Assembly (NCBI GenBank): GCA_902806565.1
Contig: CADCXA010000029.1
Span: 1,888,792-1,952,791, forward strand
Source: Hypoxylon rubiginosum
Taxonomy: Eukaryota > Ascomycota > Sordariomycetes > Xylariales > Hypoxylaceae
DNA length: 64,000 bases
Reading direction: 5' to 3'
Shown one piece after another: positions 12,641 to 22,374 of this stretch. A model generated the notes under the pieces. The model was not told the DNA's origin and ran no database searches. It saw only the letters and a program-made list of their open reading frames with translations. The translations under genes were made by a program, and so were the position numbers. Position 1 is the first letter of the stretch, and each line of letters opens with the position of its first letter.

Positions 12641-12841
12641 TTCATATATCACACAGAATCTTCTTGCCTAATCTGCCTCGTGCTAGTGAATGAGTACCTA
12701 CTTAGGTAGGTAGTAGGGATTCATAGCTTCCAAGCTATAAAGAATATATATCTTATAACCTACCCGGTATCTAACAAGATACCAGCTTCCTATTATCGCC
12801 AGGTCCTCTCTTAACTCTCGCACAACTACCCACAATGCACC

Positions 12842-13027
12842 ATGTGCAGATTCACCAGATCCACCCTAGAAGAACGCAGGTTCACTTTGCCAAACAGGCC
12901 AAACAGACCAGATAGACCAAACCTGACACCTATGGATGAACAAAAAAAGCCCTGGGACGATAAGCCTTGGGAGATATTTGGGTCTATGTTCTCACTTTTG
13001 TTTGTGGCTTATATGGTTTTTTCATGA
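12842..13027 (+). CDS. Possible small membrane peptide, 61 aa
   Basis: An ATG-initiated open frame of 61 codons. The N-terminal half is basic with a repeated NRP/DRP pattern (PNRPNRPDRPN) and the last 18 residues are hydrophobic (about residues 43-61, FGSMFSLLFVAYMVF), like a tail anchor. It is isolated in a 2.8-kb spacer and a pyrimidine-rich stretch precedes it. I recognise no family. It is equally possible that it is a chance ORF. Confidence 0.25.
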   Translation: MCRFTRSTLEERRFTLPNRPNRPDRPNLTPMDEQKKPWDDKPWEIFGSMFSLLFVAYMVFS

Positions 13028-14295
13028 GTGGATTTGGTAGCCTAAACAGGTAGCAACTAAAGCACCAGACGAGTTGCTAGCAGGACGGTCAAATCTCTTT
13101 ATATGGGACTGACCTTAGTCCGGAGATCTGATAATAGCTGTACGGAGTCAATAAAGCATCAAATCGTTCTACCTATATGGGTGGACGACTGATTTCTGTA
13201 ATCCCGTGAGCTGTACTGTAGTGCAACCAGGTTTGCAAAGCCACTCTTTGAATACCTTAGGTAGATATTCTTACATATTAAGCGTCTTTATGATATTGCC
13301 TTTGTAGGTATTGCAGAGAGAGGAAAAGGAAAAGGAAAAGGAAGGGAGGGACACACAATCGACCTCCTGTTTGATGTTGGGTACCGTCGTCTGGGATGAG
13401 TACCGAGTATAATAAGCTACTATTAAGAAATGGCAGACCATCAAGTATACACGACTAGCTAATCCAGAGATACTTTAGTTCATATACTTGAATTATAATT
13501 ATGTTAGGCACGGAGTTCTCTTAGACAGCTTCTCAATTATAGGTAACAAGTAGGGAAAATTCATCTTGGAAGACCTACTACTTGTAGCACTTGGGCTGAT
13601 TTAAATCAGTGGAATGGAAATTATATTAAATACCATGGAATGAAAGTACTATGTCTATCTAAAGTGACTTTTACTCGCTCAGATAGTAGGGAATCGAGCG
13701 TAAAGGAGGGTTTCTACTCTAGAATAGACCAGAATAACATACCTCCTTAATTCCCTGGTGAGGTTTACGCTGAAAGGCTATCAACTAGACATGGGGAAGT
13801 TCACTCCTTTCCGTATTTTGCTTTATACCATTGAATAGGAATACTCCAGGCAGTTGTATCAGGTTCGTAACCCAAGAGCGTGTAAACAGGCTTCCCTTTT
13901 TGATAAGAATGTTGAAAAGAAAAACAAGAGGGGGTTAAAGACCTCAAACGACAACTCTCAACTAAGTTCACTTTGTAGGCATGCCTAGTAATAGAAGGAG
14001 GTTGAGATTCTTCTTTCTTGACCAAAGCTAGATGTCTATTATCTCTTAGTTATCTTCCACATGCTTATTTTTCTAGCTTGATGCCTAGAAAGTGTCTTGA
14101 AAAGTCTTTGTGAAGGAATCAATAAACTCCTCATATACTGGAGGCACCCGTAGGACGATAGTGGAGTCTAGAATGAAGGGACGTAAACTCTACAATAGGT
14201 TTTTTACCAGCTCTAGGTAATATAAACCGGCTTTCCTTCTTATACCAATCGTTGTTACTGATCGTTACACCTACCTAAGTAATTTAGGTCTGAAC

Positions 14296-15606
14296 ATGAT
14301 CAACAACGAAATATCTTCTTCCGCGACCACTCCTACAGATCCTAAGTGGCCTGACTCGACCGGCCCCTCAAAAGGCAACATGCTCGGCAAGCGACACGCA
14401 GACGATGGTCCCAGATCTGATGAAAAGGACCCGTTCGATATTCGCCCCAAGAAACCGAAGAGAGCGGCCTCAAAGAAAGATGCCGATGACTCGGGAGTCC
14501 TTACCGGCATTTGTGATCGCGTCCAGCCCTACGACGAGCATGGGAAACCCGAAGAGCGACCTTCTGATAGTTCGATCTTCGGTCTGAGGCCTCAACCGGT
14601 GCCTGCCTATACGCCATCAGAGCTGCCGCGGACCAAGCCTACACTTTCTTTCCCCGACAACCTTCCTCCTATTCCAGTTGACTCCAAACCGACGCTGAAA
14701 CCAGTCGCCAAATCGAGCAAACCAGTCCCCCAACAGGCGCCTACACGAGAAGCCCCCAAAGGGGAGAAACCCACAGCACGGAGGCCTATTCCAGCTCCAA
14801 TCCGTACCCCCTCTCCGGAGTCTTGCAGCTCCGATGAAGCTCCCCCACCGTCTCCTGCCAAGTCTATGCGTCTGCGTACTCGTGTTTTCCACACGGATGA
14901 TGACAGCACAACCACCACCAGCACCACAGATCATGAGGGCGAGGGCGAGGGCGAGAACTGTAACGGCGAGGAGATGACGAGAAGCGAAGCCACGTGCTCG
15001 GGATCCGAAGATGGAATCGGCGGCACCTCTGCTGCTGCTGCTGCTGGCGCTGACACCGGCGCACAGATCCTTGCGCTGCTTACCGCCGTGGAAGCCCGCG
15101 TGGACCGCGTCGCGGCGGCGGTCTTGGACCAGCAGATGGTAAACGTCGCGCAGGTCGACAAGGTGATGCATATGATGGGCGACACGGCGGGGATAGTGAC
15201 CCGGGGCTTCCAAGCGGCGGGAGAACGCATCGGCAAGCTCGAAAGACAAGTGGCTGAGCAGTCGGGGACTGCTGGTGGAGGAGGAATAGGAATAGGAGTA
15301 GGAGGTGGTGATGGTGATGGTGAAGACGGCTCAGACGGCTCGTGGCTTACGGCCGAATACGTCGAGGGTCTAGGCGGAGAGCTCGAGGATCTAGGCGAAG
15401 AGCTCGAGGAGATCAAAGACCGGCTAAAGGGGGAGTGGGCGGCGGCCCGCAAGCGCGTCGGCAAGATCGACTCTAAGCTCCGGACCCAGGAGAAAGACAT
15501 CGAGAAGCTCAGGCAGAGAGTCAGCAGGGCCGAGTACGATATCGCGTGTCACACGGCTGAAATCAGCAACATCCAACATAGCCTCTATCGTACCTTGGGC
15601 AGCTGA
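14296..15606 (+). CDS. Hypothetical nuclear-type coiled-coil protein
   Basis: Single-exon ORF of 436 aa that I do not recognise. The first 230 residues are Pro/Ser/Lys-rich and disordered, with a basic cluster RPKKPKRAASKK near residues 51-62 that could be a nuclear localisation signal. An acidic Gly/Glu patch and an Ala run follow. From about residue 250 the sequence is alpha-helical with heptad-like spacing, broken by a glycine-rich segment near 330-345. The last 80 residues (about 355-436) are a strongly charged coiled coil. The layout suggests a scaffold or DNA-associated protein, but this is inference. GC-rich codon use in the C-terminal half and the long uninterrupted frame support a real gene. 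Confidence 0.62.
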   Translation: MINNEISSSATTPTDPKWPDSTGPSKGNMLGKRHADDGPRSDEKDPFDIRPKKPKRAASKKDADDSGVLTGICDRVQPYDEHGKPEERPSDSSIFGLRPQPVPAYTPSELPRTKPTLSFPDNLPPIPVDSKPTLKPVAKSSKPVPQQAPTREAPKGEKPTARRPIPAPIRTPSPESCSSDEAPPPSPAKSMRLRTRVFHTDDDSTTTTSTTDHEGEGEGENCNGEEMTRSEATCSGSEDGIGGTSAAAAAGADTGAQILALLTAVEARVDRVAAAVLDQQMVNVAQVDKVMHMMGDTAGIVTRGFQAAGERIGKLERQVAEQSGTAGGGGIGIGVGGGDGDGEDGSDGSWLTAEYVEGLGGELEDLGEELEEIKDRLKGEWAAARKRVGKIDSKLRTQEKDIEKLRQRVSRAEYDIACHTAEISNIQHSLYRTLGS

Positions 15607-16061
15607 TTGGTTTATACACCGCGCCCTCGAATTCTACGACAAGAAAGGACTGTGGCTTTGAGGATGGATGTGAAGACGGATATCATGAGTAGGAACAGAA
15701 TGAACATTGGAAGAGAATGAGGATGAAAGGAAATCATGTGGGTGGGACTAGTATGGAGCATAGGAGAGATGGTATCCCATTAGAAGGACAAGAGGTGTCG
15801 TCTCGATCTGAGACATACGGACCTCATCTAGCATATTGACGCTAGATTGACTTGAGGATACCGAGGACCTAGACGTATCACTACTGGAGGAAGCCACTTG
15901 GCCATCCATAGGTTCTCACTGATGAATAAGAGAGTGTTCGATCTTAGCTCTATTGGTTCTCGTCCCCTTTCTATTTGCATGTTACGCGAGCGAAGTGAAA
16001 ACTGCTGCCACTTCTATCATGGAACATTGAACGTTCCATAAATTCGGATCAGATCAGCTTG
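15607..16061. other. Convergent intergenic region
   Basis: This lies between the converging ends of the coiled-coil gene (+) and the flavin-reductase-like gene (-). No ORF or structured element was recognised; it should hold both 3' UTRs. Confidence 0.5.
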
Positions 16062-17181
16062 CTACCGTATATCGATATCCGAATGGGACGAAGGCACGTC
16101 GACAGGATCTGGCGCGCTTCCCTCCCTTGACAAGACCTGCTCAGTGGCAGGCCTCTCCAGCAACTTCTCACCCAGCCGTCGATACGCCCTGTCGGCGTAC
16201 GCTAGAGCGATGCCATACCCGTCTCCGAACTCTCCGGGGACTATATCCAAGACCTCGCCCATGACGATAGCGTGATGCTCGAAGTCGCTCTCCGGCGGCG
16301 GCGTTAGCTTGCGGAATTTGCATTTCAGGATGTGCATGATGCCCTGACCCTGCAGCACGGGCAACGTGCCCGACGGCGGTAGTTTGACGTCTCTTATATA
16401 GCCTCCTTCCTTGACGGTAGAAAGCACTTCTTGCCCATATTCTCCGGCTTGGTCCCACTCCTGCTGCCATTCCTCCTGTCCCAATACTTGGACACCGAGT
16501 TCCTTTAGGCCAGCGAGGACGCCTAGTTTCGGCCTGTCTCTATCCTCGGATGCTCCTGTGGTTGCCGGAGGCTTGTTACCCCGGGTGAACAGATCCGCAA
16601 TCCTCGCGCCGTGGTCGTCGCCACTGAGTATGTGGGCATTGAACTTGCCGCACTTCGTGATGGCCTCGTAGGTCGTGCTCGGCAGCGTTACGTTGAAAGT
16701 GACCCTGGGGACGGGATCGACGGAGAGGGATGTGAAGGACGAGACGGTCATGGCGCGAGGAATTGGTCGGGGGAACTTCCTGTCTAATACGTCCCCCAGC
16801 TCTGTCAAGCTGCGCATGTTCTCGAGGGTGGTGATGACGACTACAGGATGTGGAAGCTGGCGCATAACAGCGCGCATGGGGTGTCCTAGCCCATGCTGAG
16901 GAGGATTCGCCGGCCTCGAAGGGATCTCATACGTTTGGTCCGGACGTCGTTGTAGAGTAGAATTTACTGTATTATATTATTAGATATGATAGAGACATAC
17001 GAGCACGATATTTCTCACCTCTTGGAGTTTTGGCCTGGTGATTAGCAGCCGGCTTTGAATTCCGCCATCTCGTCAAAAAGCCCACTTGAGCTTTTGCTGT
17101 GGTATGAAAGGGGGCATGCAGTGTGATATATCGTGGTGTTGCAGACTCCAGTGCCCACCGCAGACCACGGAGGCTCTTCAT
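16062..17181 (-). CDS. Flavin reductase-like (FMN-binding) protein, probably mitochondrial
   Basis: Two exons, 17181-17019 and 16966-16062, join in phase across a 52-nt intron (GTGAGA...TACAG) to give 355 aa. After an N-terminal stretch rich in Arg, Ser and His that lacks acidic residues (residues 1-55, like a mitochondrial targeting peptide), the flavin_reduct domain begins at MRAVMRQLPHPVVVITT. It continues through the typical AMTVSSFTSLSVDP and PSTTYEAI...FNAHILSGD blocks. This family binds FMN and passes electrons from NAD(P)H to flavin or acts as an FMN oxidoreductase; the partner is unknown. Choosing the upstream ATG rather than the internal one at 16877 adds the presequence and conserved residues just before the domain. 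It is divergently transcribed from the bL31m gene. Confidence 0.82.
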
Positions 17182-17598
17182 CTCAGTCCATGAAGGCCAA
17201 TGCTGTTTCTAAAGCCACAATTGGCTCCCTTTTTCCACACCGTCACTCGCACTAGAAATAATAAGCCCGGTGGACTTTTTGCTTTTGGTGTAATTCAAGG
17301 ATTATAGCGGGTGCGATAACGGATAGCGATAGAAAAGATAACGATAAAGAGAATTAGCTACCTGGTAGTAGTAACAAGCTTGCCAGGTGCGTCGGACCGG
17401 CAATTAGCGGCGTCAATTTCAACTCGACCGAAAAAAGTTGAGCTTTAGATATAGCAAATCCCACCAGCACCAAAAGATCACTACATCCAGCACACATCCA
17501 GCAATATATTCGCCAATTGACTAAGAGCTCTAAGCGTCTACCAGATAATACTGTCATTACGAATCGAGAGAGTAACCATACACAACCCCGCCGCCGCA
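17182..17598. promoter_or_regulatory. Bidirectional promoter, flavin reductase-like / bL31m
   Basis: This 417-bp spacer separates two divergent start codons, so it must contain both core promoters unless the UTRs overlap. The two products both look mitochondrial, which would fit shared control, though I see no specific factor site that I can name. Confidence 0.55.
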
Positions 17599-18276
17599 AT
17601 GGCGACCCGACTCCCCAGCGCCCTCCCGCGGCGCCCTACTACCACGGCCGCCGCCCCGACATCTATAATAACAACGATACTATCCGCCCCCCCTCCGACC
17701 TCCTCCTTCCTCGCCAAACCCTCGCACACCCCCCTCTCCCGCACCCCGTCCCGCGCCGCGACCATAATCCGGCGCCCGCGCCGCCCCTACGCCTTCACGC
17801 AGCTCGTGGTCCAGACGGACGGGTCGACGTACACGCACCGCACGACGGCGCCCGCGGCCCTGTACCGCGCCGCCAAGGACACGCGGAACCACGTGCTGTG
17901 GCAGCCGTCCGACCGCACCCTGCGCAACGTCGAGGTCGACGAGGCGGGAAAGCTCGCCGCCTTCCGCGGCCGCTTCGGCCGCGGCTGGGACGCCGAGAAG
18001 ACCGGGGACGACGCAGTCGCAGCGACCGACGAGGCGTCGCAGATGGAGAGGCTTGAGGCTGCTGTTGCTGCGGACGAGAGCCAGGACGCTGCTGACGATG
18101 CTGCTGCCGCTGGGAGGAAGACTGGTGGTGCTAGGAAGGACGCCGGAAAGGATAAAAAAGAGGCTGCTGCTGCGGCTCGCCCTGGGATGGATGCCCTGAG
18201 TGATTTGATCTCGAGCTATGGGGCTCAGCAGGAGCCGCTTCGGGAGCCGAAGCCGAAGCCCGTCAAGAAGAAGTAA
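17599..18276 (+). CDS. MRPL36: Mitochondrial large-subunit ribosomal protein bL31m
   Basis: Intronless ORF of 225 aa. The first 55 residues are rich in Arg, Thr, Ser and Pro and lack acidic residues, as in a mitochondrial presequence. The conserved fungal bL31m core follows: RRPYAFTQLVVQTDGST near residues 58-75, then LWQPSDRTLRNVEVDEAG and FRGRFGRGWD near 105-138. The remaining C-terminal third is an Ala/Asp/Lys-rich extension with a basic end, common in Sordariomycete orthologues. The protein is part of the mitochondrial 54S subunit. GC content is clearly higher than in the flanks. The ATG was chosen because it gives the presequence and sits right after the spacer. Confidence 0.87.
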   Translation: MATRLPSALPRRPTTTAAAPTSIITTILSAPPPTSSFLAKPSHTPLSRTPSRAATIIRRPRRPYAFTQLVVQTDGSTYTHRTTAPAALYRAAKDTRNHVLWQPSDRTLRNVEVDEAGKLAAFRGRFGRGWDAEKTGDDAVAATDEASQMERLEAAVAADESQDAADDAAAAGRKTGGARKDAGKDKKEAAAAARPGMDALSDLISSYGAQQEPLREPKPKPVKKK

Positions 18277-18615
18277 GGTAGTGGTTGGTAAAATGGAATG
18301 ATATGGGACCGAAGTGCGTTCGTTAGAGCTATGGTCTACGTGATAGGAGACAAGCGACTATCTAATGCGAGGCGGCTACTACAAGATGTATTTACCGTGA
18401 CGGCCCCGTGGTTGCATGCATACTGGCATCGCAGGAAGACGTGCTACAAAGGCAGAACAACGCTTGTCTTCTGTAGCTTTTGTACAAGTCTGTATTTTAT
18501 ACATCTCTGTTCAGAACCCCAACACCGAATTCGCAGCTTCTTGTATAAAAGGATATCAAAAGTGTTGAGAATTTTTTAAAGCCCTAAAGGCAAGGCTTAC
18601 ACGGCTATGCCATTC
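18277..18615. other. Convergent intergenic region
   Basis: 3' ends of the bL31m gene (+) and VPS5 (-). No gene is seen. Confidence 0.5.
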
Positions 18616-20633
18616 CTAGTCCGAATCTTCATCGATGGTAGCCCTCGCTCGATCTACCGCCGTGTCCCCACGACCAGGAGCTTTGTCGCCGCCCTGATAG
18701 ATAGGCGGGCGATAGAATACTGTGTCGTCGTCCTCAGCGTCCAGCTGCATCAAGAACGTCTCCCATTTCTCGATCAACTAGTAATAGCTTTAGTACTTGC
18801 TCTAAGAGGGAGAAATGTGAACTTATGGAGCCTTACCTCTTTCTGTGCCTCGACGGCACTCTCCAGGAAAGTCTCAACGGAGGATTTAAAATCCTCGACC
18901 TTCTCCCGCTCGAAACGGTCAAGCTCGGCGCGCATCAATCGTCCCATATCGTCGAAGAGCAACCTAGCTTGATGTACCTTGCGCTCGGCATCCGCTACCT
19001 CGGCACCCACCTGGTTGAGGCGGTCTTGCTGAGACCTCCCCTGCCGTAGCAGCTTGTCCTGAGAAGACTTGCGCTTCTGTAGTTCGGATTCGGCGTTGTG
19101 CCAGGAATAAAAGGCCTTTTGCCGTTGGGAGAAGGCCTGCTTGACACTGCCGATCAATCGGATATATTCGTCGATGGTAATACCGAAAGTTAATACATCC
19201 TGCTGGGCTTGCCGGTCATACACATCTCGTATGGTGAGTTGCAGGTCCGACAGAGCATCGAGCGGGCCGGAAAGTGTAGTGCTTAGTTCCACTGTCGAGA
19301 GCGCGTGCAACGAGGCCGAAAACTCTCCTGCTGATTCCGCCATAGCTTTTCGTTGGATGACCATTGTATCCATGGATTTCATTAGTGCCTTAAGTTGGTT
19401 TTCCAGCGCATCAAGATATACCCGTCGATCATGGAACCACTGCAATTATTAGATGCTGTATTTCTGAGACAGGCCGAGTGACTTACATCATCCTGCTCGA
19501 CAAACTTGTTACTACCCCCAACATTGATGCCGAGAGATCCTAGAACACCCTTGCTCTCTCCAGGTATAGGCTCCCTTCTCTCCTTATGCTTGACGTCAAC
19601 GTTGAAAGACTCGCTCTCCAGGAAGAGTTTTAGGTCGGGATCGTGCTGTAGGGTCAGGTGGGCGGCGATCTTGTTCAACATCTTCTCCAAAGCGGCTCGG
19701 CGGGACTCGACGAAATTGCTCTCAAAGCGATTGAGAGCCTGCTTCTCGGGAGGCGGAGGTACTACCACACCGGGATTGTTCCCATGCATCGTGTTATAAA
19801 GCCATAGGAAATCACGGTATCTTCGCTTCACCTCGAACTCCGGTTGTTTATAGCCTTTCGACGTTGTCTACTCGTAGTCAGAACAGTAACCCGTATTCGC
19901 TTAAGTTGCACCGCATACCTTTGTGCGAACAGAGTAGACAATGTGTGAGCTTGTCAAGTCCCCAACCTTGATCGGATCGCCGACGGTGATATAGAAGCTG
20001 GGCTTGGCCGCTTGTTCGATACTAACACTTGGCTGGCTCGTGGCTCTCACCGGGCTCGGCTGCGCAGCTTGGACGGGAGGAGGCGCTCTCAGGCCGACTG
20101 GTCGTTCGAGGTCATCGTCTTCGAGACGGTGGGGGTCGGCAGGACCTGTCCGCCTCTGCGCTGGCTGCGGCATGGTGGTTCGAATTACCATCTGTTCCTT
20201 CTGCGGCGGAACCGGAGGCTCGTCGGCTTGGGCATCTGCACCCGGGGATGTATTGGCCCCTAGAGGGCCTAACGGGCCTAGCGGATCATCGGCGGCTTCG
20301 AGCTTGGTGGGCTGAGCGACTAGGCGGCGTATCGGTCCCCTCGAACCACGACCAGTGGGAGACTTGATGGAGGATTGCGATTGTTGCGAGGACTCGGCAT
20401 CTTGGGACTGGGTCTTTGTCGAGCTATCTACATATATGAATCGTGTCAGCGACTATAGTCAGCCCACTCTAAAGCCAAGTGGAACAAACAGACCCTCTTG
20501 ATTGAAGGTTGGAGCTCTCGAGGAAGACTGGGATGGGACATCTGAGGATGGTTAAGCAAAATTGCAGCGACTTAATTGATAATAAGGTTATCATACCACC
20601 CCAAGGAGAATCGCCTGCTTCTCCCAAGTCCAT
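18616..20633 (-). CDS. VPS5: Retromer sorting nexin Vps5 (SNX1/2-like)
   Basis: Six exons (20633-20597, 20541-20494, 20427-19919, 19867-19487, 19439-18837, 18777-18616) give 579 aa with all phases consistent. The first 160 or so residues are disordered and start MDLGEAGDSPWGD, a typical fungal Vps5 beginning. A PX domain spans about residues 170-290, with the phosphoinositide-binding RRYRDFLWLY motif near 213-222 and a PPPPEKQ proline loop. A BAR-type coiled coil (about 325-565) follows, beginning WFHDRRVYLDALE. Vps5 pairs with Vps17 and forms the membrane-bending part of retromer, returning receptors from endosomes to the Golgi. The second intron uses an unusual GTCTGT donor. The domain order and length fit Vps5 better than Snx4 or Mvp1. 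Confidence 0.9.
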
Positions 20634-21247
20634 TGTGAATAATATCGAGATCTGCGACGGGTCTATAAGTATAGAAATGAAGCTATGACAAGTGGTGGTT
20701 GAAGAAAGCTGGAACTTGTAATGTTTTTTGGGGGTTACGTTGAATCGTTCACTGTTGCCGGGGACCGAGTGGCAGCCTGTTCCGACTTGGAGTGGCAGAG
20801 TGGGGCTCAGATATAGGTAGCTTAGGTACCTTCCCCTGCTACCCTGTTCCTTTGCTACAAGTCTTTCCCGTCACTAGAATAAGAATATTGCTTCGAAAGA
20901 TAACCAAGTCAATTGTCAATTGATGTAATAAATTTCGGCGAAAGGAAGATAAGACGATAATATTGCTGGGGCAGTAAAAGTAATAAAATCAATCATATTC
21001 TAAGATTCCAAGACCACGAATTGCAAATGCTTAGGTTAACAAATCTATAATAAGTCAATAAAGGAATTCGTCTGAACTTTTCTAGTTAGACTATCCTATA
21101 AAACAGGGAGACATCCGAGGGTATAGGACTCCATGAACGCCGCCCAATGCTGATATTCCCATATGCCTAATTCCTCGACACTTGGCGTGTTTTCATCAAC
21201 GATATGCCCGGCCCAGCCCAACTGTACCAACTGTGTGTAGTATTGAC
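20634..21247. other. Spacer between VPS5 and MED11
   Basis: Holds the VPS5 promoter and MED11 3' UTR. TAGGTA/TACCTT motifs occur near 20815-20832, and the middle (about 20870-21090) is AT-rich. No gene is seen. Confidence 0.5.
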
Positions 21248-21857
21248 CTAGCTGTAGCTCTCGCCGCTATCCGTGGCCTCGCTCGTACCACTGGTCTCTA
21301 GGAGTCGTCGCAAGAAAGATTCGGCCTCGTTCCAAAGATCAGCTTCCATATCACTCTCCACTTTGTTGCTTCGACTGTTGAGCCAACCGACGTCGAGTCC
21401 ACCAATCCTCCCGTCGCCATCAGGTTGAAGAGGCATGTTGCGATTTCCGGCACCCGCAGTCTTACTGCCTTCTGCGTCGGCACTCTGCGTCTCGTTCGTG
21501 TCCAACGAAACGATACCGGCCTCTTCTAGCCCCCATATCTGACGTTTCATGCCGACATTCACGGTTCGGAGCGTCCGCAGGAAATCGTTCATTGAATTCT
21601 GGAAGACTTCGATTTGGTGGTCTTTGTGGTCGGCCATCGCAGCATCATCGTCTTGGGCCTGCTGCTTGCCGAGGGTCTGAACAGCTGAAGCGGTGGATCG
21701 CAAAAGGCTGACAATGTTCTGAACGTGTGTTAGTCTTGAGTAGGGACTAGGGGTAAAAGTAGCATGGCTAACATACTCGATCGATGTCGCTAAGTTGCTG
21801 GATGCGCTCAGCCTTGGTTAAAGGCACAAAGGGAGCTTGGTCGGGGTTATTCTCCAT
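21248..21857 (-). CDS. MED11: Mediator complex subunit 11
   Basis: Two exons, 21857-21777 and 21718-21248, join at phase 0 across a 58-nt intron to give 183 aa. The N-terminal part carries the Med11 signature: LTKAERIQQLSDIDRNIVSL at about residues 13-32, then LLRSTASAVQTLG, followed by a helical region HQIEVFQNSMNDFLRTLRTV. Med11 pairs with Med22 in the Mediator head and contacts TFIIH. The C-terminal third is acidic and poorly conserved, longer than in yeast, as usual in filamentous fungi. The first exon is essential to the call, since the downstream ORF alone lacks the signature. It is head to head with TAF5. Confidence 0.87.
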
Positions 21858-22374
21858 CCTGAACTTGGAATCACGGGTGATAACTAAGACTTCGCGTGCA
21901 AATAGAGGAATGTCGGTTACTAATGTTTTCCGAGGGAGTAATGATCTTGTTTGTTACCATTAGGTAGGTGGTGTGAATTCTTCAATTCTTCCACAGCGGT
22001 CCCGAAGTACCTTAGGCGGTTGGTGGCATAAGGTTGTCTTCTATTGAACAAATCGAAGTACCTGGGGAAGTGGGACACTGGCCCCCACCATGCCCAGTTC
22101 CTTATAAAGAAGTACCTATGTACTCATTAGCGTACCCGTACCCACAACTTTGCCTGTCTGCCTGCAGTTGCTGGGCCTTCACTTTTGAGCCTCAACATTC
22201 AACATTCAACACCCGCCGAACCTTCATCAAATTACTTTTCATTTTCCATCAAATATGTTCATCTTCGCCGTGAAATTATCGCGAAATCTGAACTGCGTAT
22301 GATAAACTCATCAAATCTATCGCTACCCTTCACTCCTCTAAACCTGGGGATACTCTTGTTTCGGTGCTGCAGCC
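21858..22374. promoter_or_regulatory. Bidirectional promoter, MED11 / TAF5
   Basis: A 517-bp spacer between divergent start codons. A TAGGTAGGTGG motif sits at 21961-21971 and pyrimidine-rich leader DNA precedes the TAF5 ATG, which has a strong gccATGgc context. No specific activator site is claimed. Confidence 0.55.

Larger units (their letters stand above)
11470..14295. other. 2.8-kb intergenic stretch with tandem repeat
   Basis: No firm gene is seen. It contains the 3' UTR of the TeaR-like gene, a four-copy 17-bp tandem repeat, a GGAAAA-rich microsatellite near 13318-13345 and a small ATG-initiated ORF at 12842-13027 listed separately. Several copies of the TAGGTA/TACCTA motif occur, for example 12696-12714 and 14269-14289. 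Confidence 0.45.
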
